Below are positions 9,610 to 20,328 of a stretch of 64,000 nt of DNA, piece by piece. The notes below the pieces were generated by a model that saw nothing but the letters and a program-made list of their open reading frames with translations, had not been told where the DNA came from and ran no database searches. Source of the stretch: Pseudanabaena sp. Its GTDB lineage: Bacteria; Cyanobacteriota; Cyanobacteriia; Pseudanabaenales; Pseudanabaenaceae. The stretch is from contig QBMK01000006.1 of the NCBI GenBank assembly GCA_003249035.1, positions 209,331 through 273,330 on the forward strand, read 5' to 3'. The stretch's first letter is position 1. The number at the start of each line of letters is the position of its first letter. Made by a program: the position numbers and the translations under genes.

Positions 9610-10095
9610 TTAACTCAGTTTGCCAATGTAGTCGCGGATCACTGGCGTGAAAATTTTAACTACTTGTTGATAGACTTCTCTTTTAAATCTAACAATCGAA
9701 TCAAGAGTCTGATTGATTGCCATAAATTGCACCACCCTAAACTCGCGATTATGGACATCTAACTTACAATTAGATGCAGGATGATCCCAATAAAAAGCAA
9801 ACCATCGCTGTCTTTGTCCACAATAATTTGCCCATTTTCCAGATAGCTTTAGGGTTGAAGGGAAATCGTAATATAGCCATTCAGGATGCACATAGGCTAA
9901 GACTGCATTGTTTATGCCTACTTCTTCATACAGTTCCCGCAAAGCTGCTGCTTCAGGATCTTCACCATCATCGATTCCACCCTGAGGAAATTGCCATGAA
10001 TCAGGCACACCAACACGTTCACCGACTAGCACTTCACCTTTACGGTTAAAAACAATAATCCCCACATTTGGGCGGTAAGATTTTTCGGGTGTCAT
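9610..10095 (-). CDS. rppH: Nudix hydrolase, RppH-like
   Basis: A 161-residue protein with a complete Nudix box, GGIDDGEDPEAAALRELYEE followed by VGI. The N-terminus (YRPNVGIIVFNRKGEVLVGE) and WQFPQGGI match the RppH / diadenosine polyphosphate hydrolase group. This group removes pyrophosphate from 5'-triphosphate RNA or cleaves Ap4A-type dinucleotides. The C-terminus has FKREVYQQVVKIFTP, in the usual position of the family's last helix. It is 140 bp downstream of the ilvB stop and separated from it by a hairpin, so it probably has its own promoter. Confidence 0.88.
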   Translation of the reverse strand: MTPEKSYRPNVGIIVFNRKGEVLVGERVGVPDSWQFPQGGIDDGEDPEAAALRELYEEVGINNAVLAYVHPEWLYYDFPSTLKLSGKWANYCGQRQRWFAFYWDHPASNCKLDVHNREFRVVQFMAINQTLDSIVRFKREVYQQVVKIFTPVIRDYIGKLS

Positions 10096-10153
10096 AGATT
10101 TTCACATAAACAAAGCAAAAGCATAGCATCGCCGCCAATTATCATCAAAATAA

Positions 10154-10182
10154 GAAATCCTCGCGCTGAGCGTGAGGATTTC
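10154..10182 (-). terminator. Hairpin downstream of ilvB
   Basis: GAAATCCTCGCGC pairs with GCGTGAGGATTTC with one G-T pair and a 3-nt loop. It lies between the ilvB stop and the Nudix gene start. Confidence 0.55.
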
Positions 10183-10235
10183 GCCTTACTAGAGATAGGG
10201 GCGATGTTAAGCCCCGCCCCTCAGATCGAATACAC

Positions 10236-12008
10236 CTATACTAATGCTCGTTCCAACTTAGCAACAGGCTCTAACATTTCTGGGAGTAGTCGCTTAGGAG
10301 TTTGCAAGCCAACCATTTCCGCATTACTTGCCCCTGGCGGAACCATCGGATAACAGTTTTCATCGCGCTTAACCCGGAAATCAGCAAATACAGGCCCATC
10401 GTAAGCCAAAATCTCCGCAACTGCAGATTGCAAATTACTTGGCTCAATCACCTTCATTCCTTTAATACCAAAAGCTTCAGCAAGCTTCACAAAATCAGGC
10501 ATACCCACTTCCATGTTAGAAGAAGAATAACGCTCATCATAGAAACTTTCTTGCCACTGACGCACCATACCCTGCCAACCATTATTAATAATGATCACTT
10601 TGACGTTGATGCCATACTGCGCCAATGTGCCAAGTTCTTGAATATTCATCTGAATACTAGCATCGCCGCTAATACAGATTACTTGATCATCGGGAAGCGC
10701 TACTTTCGCGCCCATCGCCGCAGGCATTCCATAGCCCATCGTGCCCAGTCCTGCGCTCGAGATCCACTTGCGAGGACCAGTTTTGATTAACTGAGCTGCC
10801 CACATTTGGTGCTGACCAACATCAGTAGTGTAATAAGCATTTGGTGCTTGCTTACCAAACTCATAGATGACTTGCTGTGGGGATAACACATTGGCATAGG
10901 TAGGGACTTCGAGAGGATAATCTTCTTTCCACTCGTCAAGCTGAACAAACCAATCTTTGGTTTGAATATTTTCTTCGTAACTTGTAGCTTCAAGAATCGC
11001 TTGCAATACTTCCTTCACATCACCAACGATGGGCACCTCAGGTTTGCGATTTTTGCCAACTTCAGCAGGATCGATGTCAATGTGAATAACTTTGGCTTCG
11101 GGTGCAAATTTATCCAGACGCCCCGTTACGCGATCGTCAAATCTTGCCCCAACCGCAATTAATAAATCGCAACCCTGAACTGCAAAGTTGGCATAGGCTG
11201 TCCCATGCATTCCTAACATCCCTAGGGAAAGATAATTGTTCTCATCATATGCACCTTTCCCCATCAGAGTCGTAGTTACAGGCAACTGGAAGCGTTTTGC
11301 TAATTCAGCAAGCTCAACATGGGCATCGGCAAGTACCGTTCCACCACCTGCATAAAGCAACGGTCTTTTGGCATCACGAATTAAGGCGATCGCAGCCGAA
11401 ATTTGATGCAAATGACCCTTAACCCCAGTCTGATAACCAGGCAAATCAATCTTCACATCAGGATTGTAATCAAATGTCTGCTGAGCAATATCCTTAGGAA
11501 TATCGACTAATACAGGACCTGGGCGACCAGTACCTGCAATATGGAAGGCTTCAGCCATGATTCGCGCAATATCTTCAGGCTTACGAATCACATAGGAATG
11601 CTTGACGATAGGTAGAGTAATGCCCCAAATATCAGTTTCTTGAAAGGCATCAGTCCCGATCGCATAGGATGGGACTTGCCCAGTGATTACCACCATCGGA
11701 ATCGAGTCCATTTGCGCTGTCGCAATACCAGTCACCAGATTGGTTGCTCCAGGACCTGAAGTAGCAACGCAAACACCCACGTTCCCAGTGGCGCGTGCAT
11801 AGCCATCAGCAGCATGGACGGCTCCTTGTTCATGACGCACGAGGTAATGCTTAAGCTCTCCTCTTGCCTCAGCCTTAAAGATTTCATCGTACACTGGCAG
11901 TATTGCTCCACCAGGGTAGCCAAAGATATGTTTTACACCTTGCCGTCTCACGCTGTCGATGAGAGCAAATGCACCCGTTGTTCGCAAAGTAGCCTCCTCT
12001 AGACTCAT
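10236..12008 (-). CDS. ilvB: Acetolactate synthase large subunit
   Basis: A 590-residue ThDP-dependent enzyme for the first common step of branched-chain amino acid synthesis: two pyruvates to acetolactate, or pyruvate plus 2-ketobutyrate. Three domains are visible. The N-terminal PYR domain has [16 protein letters not shown] and the conserved Glu in [18 protein letters not shown]. The central FAD-binding domain has [15 protein letters not shown]. The C-terminal PP domain has the ThDP motif starting [19 protein letters not shown] and ending in [11 protein letters not shown]. Length and motifs fit AHAS rather than other family members. The regulatory subunit gene ilvN is not adjacent. It is divergent from petH across a 616-bp spacer. 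Confidence 0.96.
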   Translation of the reverse strand: MSLEEATLRTTGAFALIDSVRRQGVKHIFGYPGGAILPVYDEIFKAEARGELKHYLVRHEQGAVHAADGYARATGNVGVCVATSGPGATNLVTGIATAQMDSIPMVVITGQVPSYAIGTDAFQETDIWGITLPIVKHSYVIRKPEDIARIMAEAFHIAGTGRPGPVLVDIPKDIAQQTFDYNPDVKIDLPGYQTGVKGHLHQISAAIALIRDAKRPLLYAGGGTVLADAHVELAELAKRFQLPVTTTLMGKGAYDENNYLSLGMLGMHGTAYANFAVQGCDLLIAVGARFDDRVTGRLDKFAPEAKVIHIDIDPAEVGKNRKPEVPIVGDVKEVLQAILEATSYEENIQTKDWFVQLDEWKEDYPLEVPTYANVLSPQQVIYEFGKQAPNAYYTTDVGQHQMWAAQLIKTGPRKWISSAGLGTMGYGMPAAMGAKVALPDDQVICISGDASIQMNIQELGTLAQYGINVKVIIINNGWQGMVRQWQESFYDERYSSSNMEVGMPDFVKLAEAFGIKGMKVIEPSNLQSAVAEILAYDGPVFADFRVKRDENCYPMVPPGASNAEMVGLQTPKRLLPEMLEPVAKLERALV

Positions 12009-12104
12009 ATTGATCTTGTTCGCGATCTAAGCAAAATTTGTTTTTGAGACATTTCCAGATACTTTTCTGCCCCCTAAGTAGCTGGGCAAAATTAAAAACC
12101 AGAG

Positions 12105-12147
12105 CTAAAACCTGTGGCGAACGCGCAGCGTTCGCCACAGGTTTTAG
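12105..12147. repeat. Perfect 20-bp stem-loop in the ilvB-petH spacer
   Basis: Arms 12105-12124 and 12128-12147 (CTAAAACCTGTGGCGAACGC and its complement), GCA loop. It lies upstream of both genes, so it may terminate an unseen transcript, act in the ilvB leader, or be a dispersed palindrome. Confidence 0.7.
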
Positions 12148-12401
12148 GGTTTTATATTTAATTACGCCTAGCTACCTACTACGACAAGTAGTAAAGAGCA
12201 AGTACCTTAAGTTGATAATTTGTAGCAATTGTATCGATAATAACATAGACAAGCTGCCCCAAAGCTGCTATAAAAAGATGTTTTCAGTATCAAGATTTCT
12301 AGCAAATAAGCCTAGCCTTAGTATCAAATTTTGGCTTTAATATTCGAGCTATCTTGAATTTTGGCGCGATCTCCAAATTTATTAACTCAATAATTAAAAA
12401 T

Positions 12402-12456
12402 CCAGAACCAAAAACTACACTGTCCTGAGCGCGGGCAGTGCAGTTTTTGGTTCTGG
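12402..12456. repeat. Long stem-loop upstream of petH
   Basis: CCAGAACCAAAAACT plus CACTG (12402-12422) pairs with 12436-12456, with one mismatch and a 13-nt loop. It lies about 170 bp before the petH start. Confidence 0.65.
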
Positions 12457-12618
12457 GTTCTGGACTTAACTGTGATTAGCTACATACCTAATCACAAAAT
12501 ATTAACAATGATGTAATGTTTGCCCCACTAAACAGATCTTTAAGCTACAAAATATCGACAAGTCCCATTTGAAAATATAATAAGCTTCGTGTTCTTCTGT
12601 CATATATCGGCAACATAA

Positions 12619-13516
<898 letters not shown>

Positions 13517-13518
<2 letters not shown>

Positions 13519-13573
13519 AACCTAACTAAAAAGAAAGGCTCGCGCAGCGAGCCTTTCTTTTTAGTTAGGTTTT
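13517..13573 (+). terminator. Perfect 27-bp terminator hairpin of petH
   Basis: Arms 13517-13543 and 13547-13573, GCA loop. The left arm includes the last two bases of the petH stop codon. Core GAAAGGCTCGC/GCGAGCCTTTC followed by a T-run. Confidence 0.8.
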
Positions 13574-13610
13574 CGACCATAATTAGAGCTGCTATTGCTC
13601 CCCCATAAAG

Positions 13611-14939
13611 ATGGAATTTTTCTGGTTGCTTGTCGGAATTTGCCTTGGCGCGATCGCAACTAGCGCTTGCTGGTTTAGTTGGAATTATGCCAAACAGAGG
13701 CGAAATCGCAAGTTGCGTAAGCGATCGCGTCATGTATTTAAAACGAAATCAATCCGTAGTTTTAAGTCATGGGCGCAGAATATCCAACAAAATATTCAGC
13801 AAAACTATAACAATCAATTTAATGCTCAATTTCAAGTAATTGAGCCTATGGAGGATGGAGACGAGCGATTACAGTGGGCAAAAATTGTTGAACTTTCTCC
13901 CACTGGCTATATCCAAGTCAATCAAGATAACCGCTTATTGGTCTGTAATCAACAAGCCGCAACCATGATGGGGATCGCTAACCATAAACAAGGGTTAATT
14001 CGTAAGCCATTTTTGCTGCAACTAATTCGCTCCTATGAACTTGATCATCTTGTTGAACAAACGAGATCGCTGAGACAAGGTTCGCAAGTTGATTGGGTAT
14101 TTCATCCTGCCATTCCCGATCCTGTTAATCCTGTGCCGCAGATAGGTAGACCAATTCGAGCCATCAGCATTTATTTGGAAAAAGGGAAAGTCGGCATTTT
14201 TTTGGTAGATCGTCAAGAAGCGGTAGCGATCGCTCAGCAACGAGATCGTTGGACCTCTGACATTGCCCATGAACTTAAAACGCCAATAACCTCGATTCGT
14301 CTGGTTGCGGAGACACTTGAGCCCCGTGTCGAGCCAGCGGCAAGAATTTGGGTGGAGCGGCTACTCGGCGAAATAGAGAGGATTACCAAACTTGTCCAAG
14401 ACCTGCTGGAGTTAGGTCAGATGGATGTGGGGATTGAGTCTGTTCTGAACCTAAGCGAAGTGAATTTATCGTTAATAGTGCGATCGGTCTGGGCAACCCT
14501 TGAGCCATTAGCCAATCGAAAACAAGTTAAACTCAAATACATTGGAAACGAACAATTACTTTGGCAACTAGACGAATCTCGCATTTATCGGCTTTTACTG
14601 AACTTATTAGACAACAGTATTAAGCACAGTCCATCACTTCAGTCGATTACAATCAAAACTAGCGTGGTAGACTCAAATTTACTAATAGAAACAATTGACG
14701 CGGGAGAAGGTTTTCCTGAAGAAGCTTTGACCCATATTTTTGATCGTTTTTATCAAATCGATCCATCTCGAACAAGATCGGGACTGGAGCGAGGGGGGAG
14801 TGGATTAGGACTAGCGATCTCTCGTCAGATCGTCACATTACATAAAGGAGCGATCACCGCCAGAAATCATCCTGAGACTGGTGGAGCATGGATTACGATC
14901 ACATTACCGTATCAAAATCCTGCAACCGATAATTTGTAA
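13611..14939 (+). CDS. sphS: Sensor histidine kinase, SphS-like
   Basis: A 442-residue membrane-anchored two-component sensor. An N-terminal membrane helix (FFWLLVGICLGAIATSACWF) is followed by a basic stretch and a PAS-like region around residues 85-190. HisKA has the phospho-acceptor His220 in SDIAHELKTPITSIRLVAET. The HATPase domain shows the N box LLNLLDNSIKHSP, DAGEGFPEE, FDRFYQIDPS and GGSGLGLAI. This layout and the H-box resemble cyanobacterial SphS, the phosphate-starvation sensor, but no SphR regulator is adjacent, so the name is tentative. The next gene starts 27 bp downstream, which suggests cotranscription. Confidence 0.8.
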   Translation: MEFFWLLVGICLGAIATSACWFSWNYAKQRRNRKLRKRSRHVFKTKSIRSFKSWAQNIQQNIQQNYNNQFNAQFQVIEPMEDGDERLQWAKIVELSPTGYIQVNQDNRLLVCNQQAATMMGIANHKQGLIRKPFLLQLIRSYELDHLVEQTRSLRQGSQVDWVFHPAIPDPVNPVPQIGRPIRAISIYLEKGKVGIFLVDRQEAVAIAQQRDRWTSDIAHELKTPITSIRLVAETLEPRVEPAARIWVERLLGEIERITKLVQDLLELGQMDVGIESVLNLSEVNLSLIVRSVWATLEPLANRKQVKLKYIGNEQLLWQLDESRIYRLLLNLLDNSIKHSPSLQSITIKTSVVDSNLLIETIDAGEGFPEEALTHIFDRFYQIDPSRTRSGLERGGSGLGLAISRQIVTLHKGAITARNHPETGGAWITITLPYQNPATDNL

Positions 14940-14966
14940 GGCTTTGAGCACTTTCGTAACTACATC

Positions 14967-15959
14967 ATGAGCGCAGAAAAACTTCTGAAAGACTATGCTT
15001 CTGGTCGGCGTGACTTTGTTAGTTTAAATCTAGCTAATGCCAATTTGTTTAACAGCGATTTAATCGGCGTTAACTTGACCAAAGCTGACATGAGGCGGAC
15101 TAATCTTGTCTTTGCTTATCTTAACAAAGTCACCTTGAATCATGCCAATTTGTCAGGAGCCAAACTCGGTGGAGCAACGCTTAACCAAGCGATCATGATG
15201 AGTGCCAACCTGACTGAGGCTGACTTGCATGGGGCAATGTTGCAACGGGTTAATCTATTTGGGGCAAATCTTTCCCTTGCCAACTTAATGGATGCCAACT
15301 TAAATGAGGCAGATTTGCGTAGCGTCAATCTTCGTGGCGCAAATTTACGCTGTGCAATCTTGAGCGCAACTCTCATGCGAGAGGAGAGAGGCTATCCTCC
15401 AACCAACTTGAGTGGTGCAAATATACGCAAAGCTGATTTGCGTGGGGCAAACTTGAGCGGAGCCGATCTCACGGGAGTCGATCTTTCTGGCGCAAATCTT
15501 AGTGAAGCGACATTCTCAAGAGTTAACTTGCAAGGGGCAAATCTTAGTGGCGCGATCGCGATCGGCACAATTTTTACTGAGGCAAATCTGAGCAATGTTA
15601 ATCTCACAGAAGCCAATCTAAAAGGTGCAAACCTAACTAAGGCTGTACTCAAAAACGCAAACCTTCGACGCGCAAATTTATTTGCGGCTAATCTGACTAA
15701 AACTAATCTGAGTATGGCGACATTAAGTAATGCGGGCTTAATTCAGGCAATACTTACAGGTAGCGATCTATCGCGATCGCTTCTAGATAAGGCTAATTTT
15801 AGTCAAGCCAGTCTCGTTGATGCTTATTTAGTCAGAGCAAATCTTGACGGAGCCGATTTCAGCGATGCTGTGTTGACGAGAGCCGAGATGAGTGGAGCTA
15901 GCACGATTGGCACAAGTTTTAATGGGGCAACTATGCCCGATGGCAAATCACATTCTTAA
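14967..15959 (+). CDS. Pentapeptide-repeat protein
   Basis: A 330-residue protein made almost wholly of A(D/N)LXX repeats (for example LRGANLSGADLTGVDLSGAN), predicted to fold as a right-handed quadrilateral beta-helix. There are about 50 repeats, with one break near residue 140 (MREERGYPPTN). No signal peptide or other domain is seen. Start ATG lies 27 bp after the histidine kinase stop, so it is probably in the same operon. Cyanobacteria encode many such proteins and most have no known function. Long open frames on the opposite strand here are a by-product of the repeats. Confidence 0.9.
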   Translation: MSAEKLLKDYASGRRDFVSLNLANANLFNSDLIGVNLTKADMRRTNLVFAYLNKVTLNHANLSGAKLGGATLNQAIMMSANLTEADLHGAMLQRVNLFGANLSLANLMDANLNEADLRSVNLRGANLRCAILSATLMREERGYPPTNLSGANIRKADLRGANLSGADLTGVDLSGANLSEATFSRVNLQGANLSGAIAIGTIFTEANLSNVNLTEANLKGANLTKAVLKNANLRRANLFAANLTKTNLSMATLSNAGLIQAILTGSDLSRSLLDKANFSQASLVDAYLVRANLDGADFSDAVLTRAEMSGASTIGTSFNGATMPDGKSHS

Positions 15960-16097
15960 TCATAAGGTCAGTAATTTAAAACGCTTTGCTATCCAATCAA
16001 CAAGCTGTAACTTATGGCTGTCTTTGTGATTAACCTTGACGTACAATGCCTTCATCAATCAATATGACAACTGAGCATTGCAGCGCATAACAAAAAT

Positions 16098-16823
16098 ATG
16101 GAAGATTTCAGTCTTCTAGAGGAAGTCATAGATAGCTTAGAGCAAGACAACAATGTTCTTCGCATCAAGCGACTTATCCTCTTTACCTGTCATGATTCTT
16201 GGGAAAATGATGTCAACGTAGTTAAAGCGTTGCATATGCGTCAGCTTGTCCGCGAATTGATGATCAGGTTTCCCGATCTCAATAATCTCAAGCACAAATT
16301 AAATAGCCAAGTCAAACAACTCAGTAAACAGTCTGACTATTTGCTTGCCGCCGATAACATTATCGATAGTCTTGGGTTTATCTATACTCTGCGTGATGAA
16401 GGGAAACTCCCTATTAGCTTTTTGAATCCAGAGCCAGCTTCAGTATCCCAAAACGGCTCGCCTGCAATTGGAAATAAGTCTTCTGAGAGAAATGATAGTG
16501 ACACGATTCCCCATATACATAATCTTAAATATCTAACTAATCTATTCGATCTGAGAGCTGATATTTCTCGAAATGTCAGTCCTCTTCATGCCAAAATCCT
16601 GTTGTTTTCCAGTCTGAATTATCGTTTTAGTCCGCAAGAGCGTGACTGGTCGGCACTATATACTTACGACCTTGACGATTTAATCCAAATGATCTTTCAA
16701 GCTCACGAAACTGTTGAATCTCTCGATACAAGGCTGTCGGAAGTAAGCCTAACGTTAGATCAACCCGAAGACGCTAAACGAGCTGCTGCTGTAATTTTAC
16801 AAGCCTTAAGACCTTTCTATTAA
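16098..16823 (+). CDS. Conserved cyanobacterial hypothetical protein
   Basis: A 241-residue soluble protein with normal composition and no membrane segment. The first half is helical (SLLEEVIDSLEQDNNVLRIK; LMIRFPDLNNLKHKLNSQV). A polar linker around residues 115-140 separates it from a second helical half (LNYRFSPQERDWSALYTYDL). I do not recognise a domain; no Cys or His metal pattern is visible. It is preceded by a pentapeptide gene and followed by two hairpins. Confidence 0.75.
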   Translation: MEDFSLLEEVIDSLEQDNNVLRIKRLILFTCHDSWENDVNVVKALHMRQLVRELMIRFPDLNNLKHKLNSQVKQLSKQSDYLLAADNIIDSLGFIYTLRDEGKLPISFLNPEPASVSQNGSPAIGNKSSERNDSDTIPHIHNLKYLTNLFDLRADISRNVSPLHAKILLFSSLNYRFSPQERDWSALYTYDLDDLIQMIFQAHETVESLDTRLSEVSLTLDQPEDAKRAAAVILQALRPFY

Positions 16824-16831
16824 AAAGCCAG

Positions 16832-16910
16832 AAACCAAAAGCATCTCTGTGCAAGGCTTTTGGTTTATAGCTCCAAGAGAGGTTTTTCTTTGTTAAACCT
16901 CTCTTGGAGC
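16832..16910 (+). terminator. Two consecutive terminator-type hairpins
   Basis: AACCAAAAGC pairs with GCTTTTGGTT at about 16833-16865. Then GCTCCAAGAGAGGTTT (16870-16885) pairs perfectly with 16895-16910 around TTCTTTGTT. Both lie right after the stop at 16823. Confidence 0.65.
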
Positions 16911-16964
16911 CAGTTTTAAATTATCCGAAACTAACGTTAAGATTAAATTAAACGTCGAGGCAAA

Positions 16965-17855
16965 ATGGTTAATCCACAAACTAAACAAGTACCTATGGGA
17001 CTTGTTTATGGATTTCTCGGTGTCATAATTTTTAGCGTTACTTTACCTGCAACTCGTATCGCTCTCACAGCATTTGATCCAGTATTTGTTGGGCTAGGTC
17101 GGGCAGTAATTGCCGCTGGATTGTCCTTGATTTTATTAGTTGCTACAAAGCAACCGATCCCATCTTGGCGATTTCTGCCCAACTTCGTTGTTGTTGTTAT
17201 TGGAGCAGTTTTTGGGTTTCCATTATTATCTACGCTAGCAATGCGCGATGCTTCTGCATCATATGGAGCCGTTATCATTGGTCTATTACCACTAGCAACA
17301 GCTCTGTTTGGAGTTTGGCGAGCAGGAGAAAGACCATCACTAACATTTTGGATTTTTGCGATCGCAGGAAGTGGATTGGTGGTTACTTTTGCGTTGATAT
17401 CGGGGACAGGGAGCTTCCATTTTGCAGATTTGGCGCTACTAGGAGCAGTAATTACGGCTAGTTTAAGCTATACAGAAGGAGCAATTTTAGCGCGTACTTT
17501 TGGCTCCTGGCAGGTTGTATGCTGGGCATTAGTCATTGCCTTCCCAATCGTGTTTCCGATCGTATTGCAACATTTGCCATCTTCTTTTATGGCTATTTCT
17601 AGTAATGCATTGATAAGCTTCCTATATATCAGTTGTTTCAGTATGTTTTTGGGCTTTTTTGCTTGGTATCGAGGACTGTTTTTGGGAGGTATTGCGCGGA
17701 TTGGTCAATTGCAACTATTTCAGCCATTTCTGACGATTCTTGCCTCAGCGATACTGCTAGGAGAGCCAATGACTTTAACAACATTAGGTTTTGCGTCGGG
17801 AGTACTAATATGTGTAGCCTTGGGCAGAAGCTCTCAATTTAACCCTCGAAAATAG
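16965..17855 (+). CDS. EamA-family (DMT) transporter
   Basis: A 296-residue inner-membrane protein with about ten hydrophobic helices in two EamA halves. MGLVYGFLGVIIFSVTLPAT opens the first repeat. LALLGAVITASLSYTEGAIL opens the second. The end, LQLFQPFLTILASAILLGEP, is the typical ninth helix with its Pro-containing motif. It is the usual length, in contrast to the extended relative at 279-2033. The substrate is not predictable; relatives export metabolites or amino acids. It stands alone on the plus strand. Confidence 0.88.
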   Translation: MVNPQTKQVPMGLVYGFLGVIIFSVTLPATRIALTAFDPVFVGLGRAVIAAGLSLILLVATKQPIPSWRFLPNFVVVVIGAVFGFPLLSTLAMRDASASYGAVIIGLLPLATALFGVWRAGERPSLTFWIFAIAGSGLVVTFALISGTGSFHFADLALLGAVITASLSYTEGAILARTFGSWQVVCWALVIAFPIVFPIVLQHLPSSFMAISSNALISFLYISCFSMFLGFFAWYRGLFLGGIARIGQLQLFQPFLTILASAILLGEPMTLTTLGFASGVLICVALGRSSQFNPRK

Positions 17856-18140
17856 GTAGGCTAAATTAAAAATAAAGATAAATATAGAGACTTCAAAACT
17901 CGCAAACTATCTAGTGAGCAGCGCAGATTTCCAATTTATGTTTTAATTACGCTGATGTACTTGAACTAATTCTCATAAAGTGAAGTCAAGCTTTCGAAAA
18001 TCAAAAATCAAACCCTTTTAGGGTATTAAATTCTCAAAAGGACATTGTCATTTTGATGGTTGCTATTAACTTAAAGATTGACCATTGTCACTTAAATCAA
18101 GATAAGCTTCTACAAACATTAGTTTTCATATAGACAAGCA

Positions 18141-19481
18141 ATGGCAGCTACTTCTTCCCGACAGCCTAAGATTATTGTTCTTGATGACGATCCGACGGGT
18201 TCGCAAACGGTGCATAGCTGCCTACTGCTAACTAAATGGGATGTGGAAACTTTGCGGATCGGACTAGCCGATGCTTCACCGATTATGTTTGTACTGACAA
18301 ATACGCGATCGCTTACGCCCGAAGATGCGACCAGCGTGACCCGCGAAGTTTGTCGTAACCTTAAGCCTGCGCTCGAAGCTGAAAGCATCCAAGAATTTAT
18401 GATCGTTAGTCGCTCTGACTCGACATTGCGGGGGCATTATCCCATTGAGACGGATGCGATCGCTGAAGAGTTAGGTAATTTTGACGCGCATTTTCTTGTG
18501 CCAGCATTTTTTGAAGGTGGGCGCTTTACTAAATCGAGCGTGCATTATCTAGTAGTTAACGGCGTACCTACACCAGTACATGAAACTGAATTTGCCAAGG
18601 ATTCAGTCTTTGGTTATCAGCATAGCTACCTGCCTGATTATGTCGAAGAAAAAACCAAGGGCAAAATTCTTGCCGCAGATGTACACCGTTTTTTGTTAGG
18701 CGATATTCGTTCAGGAGTGCGCCAGCGCTTAGCACGATTGCATGACAATCAGTGCGGTGTGGTCGATGCAGAAAACCAAGCCGATCTTAATCAATTTGCC
18801 TCGGATATTTTGGCAGTTGCCGCGACTGGTAAAAGGTTTTTATTCCGCAGCGCTGCTAGTTTACTTACGGCTCTTGCGAAGCTCCCACCCCAACCGATCG
18901 CTGCCGAGGACATGTCGAAATATATGCGATCGCACAAAGCGGGTGTCGCGATCGTTGGATCCCATGTCAAAAAAACTACTGAGCAGTTAGAAAATTTACT
19001 CAAAGCGCCCAATACGGTTCCTGTGGAGATCGATGTCTCTCGCCTATTAAATGATGTTGAAGCTCAATCAGCCATTCTTAAACAAGAAGCATTGAAGCAA
19101 ATTCAGCAAGCCCACGAAGAAGGCATAACTGCCGTAGTCTTTACCAGTCGCAAAGAATTGGAATTTGCAGATACCTCTACCCGTCTCGCGTTTGGCCAGT
19201 CAGTCTCGGCTCTCTTGATGGCGATCGTACAGGAATTACCCTCAGATATTGGCTTTTTAATTAGTAAAGGTGGCATTACATCTAATGATGTTTTGAGCAC
19301 AGGTTTGAATTTGCCGACGGCAAGGCTGCTAGGGCAAATTCTTGCTGGTTGTTCCGTCGTCCGCACTCCCGAGGATCATCCTCGTTTTCCCGATTTACCC
19401 GTAGTCTTATTCCCTGGGAATGTTGGAGATGCAAATGCTTTGGCAACTGTATATACAAGACTTGCGATCGGTATTGAATAA
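18141..19481 (+). CDS. Four-carbon acid sugar kinase family (DUF1537) protein
   Basis: A 446-residue two-domain kinase of the OtnK/DUF1537 family. The N-terminal substrate domain starts with IIVLDDDPTGSQTVHSC, and the conserved SRSDSTLRGHYP follows at about residue 93. The C-terminal nucleotide-binding domain has VAIVGSHVKKTTEQL and LISKGGITSNDVLSTGL. Known members phosphorylate threonate/erythronate-type acids, usually beside a dehydrogenase and an aldolase or decarboxylase. None of those partners is here, so the substrate is open. It converges on a pentapeptide gene, with a shared hairpin between them. Confidence 0.88.
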   Translation: MAATSSRQPKIIVLDDDPTGSQTVHSCLLLTKWDVETLRIGLADASPIMFVLTNTRSLTPEDATSVTREVCRNLKPALEAESIQEFMIVSRSDSTLRGHYPIETDAIAEELGNFDAHFLVPAFFEGGRFTKSSVHYLVVNGVPTPVHETEFAKDSVFGYQHSYLPDYVEEKTKGKILAADVHRFLLGDIRSGVRQRLARLHDNQCGVVDAENQADLNQFASDILAVAATGKRFLFRSAASLLTALAKLPPQPIAAEDMSKYMRSHKAGVAIVGSHVKKTTEQLENLLKAPNTVPVEIDVSRLLNDVEAQSAILKQEALKQIQQAHEEGITAVVFTSRKELEFADTSTRLAFGQSVSALLMAIVQELPSDIGFLISKGGITSNDVLSTGLNLPTARLLGQILAGCSVVRTPEDHPRFPDLPVVLFPGNVGDANALATVYTRLAIGIE

Positions 19482-19501
19482 AACAAATCAAAACCTAGAA
19501 A

Positions 19502-19532
19502 GAGTGAGGCGGCGCGAATGCCCGCCTCACTC
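19502..19532. terminator. Bidirectional hairpin between convergent genes
   Basis: GAGTGAGGCGG (19502-19512) pairs with CCGCCTCACTC (19522-19532). It lies between the DUF1537 stop and the convergent pentapeptide stop. Confidence 0.7.
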
Positions 19533-19535
19533 ATT

Positions 19536-20123
19536 TTAGTAGCTGGCATTGTTGAGAGTTGTACCATCTAGTAGGGCATATTCAAAATTGCTTTTTAATA
19601 GATTTGCATTATCCAGACAGACTTCAGTCAGATTCGAATGTTGTAGATTGGCATAACTCAGATTGCACCCAAAGCAGTTAGCCCCCGTTAAGTCCGCACC
19701 CTGTAGATTGACAAATTCAAGACTTGCATTACTCAGATTTGCGCCCCGTAAATTAGAATTGCTCAGATTTGCTCCCCTCAAAATCGCCCCACTCAAATCA
19801 GCTCCCCCCAGATTTGAGTCTTTTAAATTAGCGTTACTCAAATTAGCATTAGTCAGATTGGCAAAGCTAATGGTCGCTCCTTCCAGATTTGCCTCACGCA
19901 GATCAGACTCGCTCAAGTCAGTCATATCAAGATCGGCTTTTCGTAAATCCGTGCTGGTAAAGTTAATGGCTGTAAGTTTGCAGCAGGATAATTTAAGTCC
20001 AGAAAAATTTTCTGAAGCAAAGTTTTTACGCCCCATCTCATACATTTTTTTAAGAGCCATTCCCATAGCAAGGGCATTAGTCATAGGAGCGTGATGAGTT
20101 TTTTGATTTTGCGTGGATATCAT
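19536..20123 (-). CDS. Pentapeptide-repeat protein
   Basis: A 195-residue protein. The first 45 residues are not repetitive; from about residue 50 to the end it consists of A(D/N)LXX repeats (for example FANLTNANLSNANLKDSNLG). No membrane segment or signal peptide. I prefer ATG at 20123, which has AGAGAG eight bases upstream; a GTG at 20132 is possible. Function unknown. It is the second of three pentapeptide proteins in the window and the only one on the minus strand. Confidence 0.85.
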   Translation of the reverse strand: MISTQNQKTHHAPMTNALAMGMALKKMYEMGRKNFASENFSGLKLSCCKLTAINFTSTDLRKADLDMTDLSESDLREANLEGATISFANLTNANLSNANLKDSNLGGADLSGAILRGANLSNSNLRGANLSNASLEFVNLQGADLTGANCFGCNLSYANLQHSNLTEVCLDNANLLKSNFEYALLDGTTLNNASY

Positions 20124-20328
20124 GACGATCACTCTCTAACTTAGACAATCAGGTGCTTGTAGCTGTTGGCTTAAATATAAGGCGATCGCCATTGATTACA
20201 CTTCACCCTATTGGATTGCATTGCTTTCGGGACAAAGCTCACAGATTATTTGAGATTAAGTTAGAATAATAGGAACAGGCATTATTAAATAGTGCTTGTT
20301 ATGGTTTTTATCGACAGTGGAGAAAATA

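Noticed and set aside
12105..12456. Riboswitch or attenuator in the ilvB-petH spacer
   Set aside because: The two hairpins are simple perfect palindromes with no multi-stem aptamer form or leader peptide rich in branched-chain codons that I can see.
15140..15652. Antisense frames in the pentapeptide gene
   Set aside because: The repeated GCNAANYT pattern of A(N/D)L codons gives long antisense frames rich in Arg/Phe/Ala. Well-known artefact.
14967..20123. Pentapeptide proteins as a topoisomerase-poison resistance (Qnr-like) system
   Set aside because: Cyanobacteria carry many such proteins and there is no gyrase or toxin gene beside them, so the repeat fold alone is not enough.
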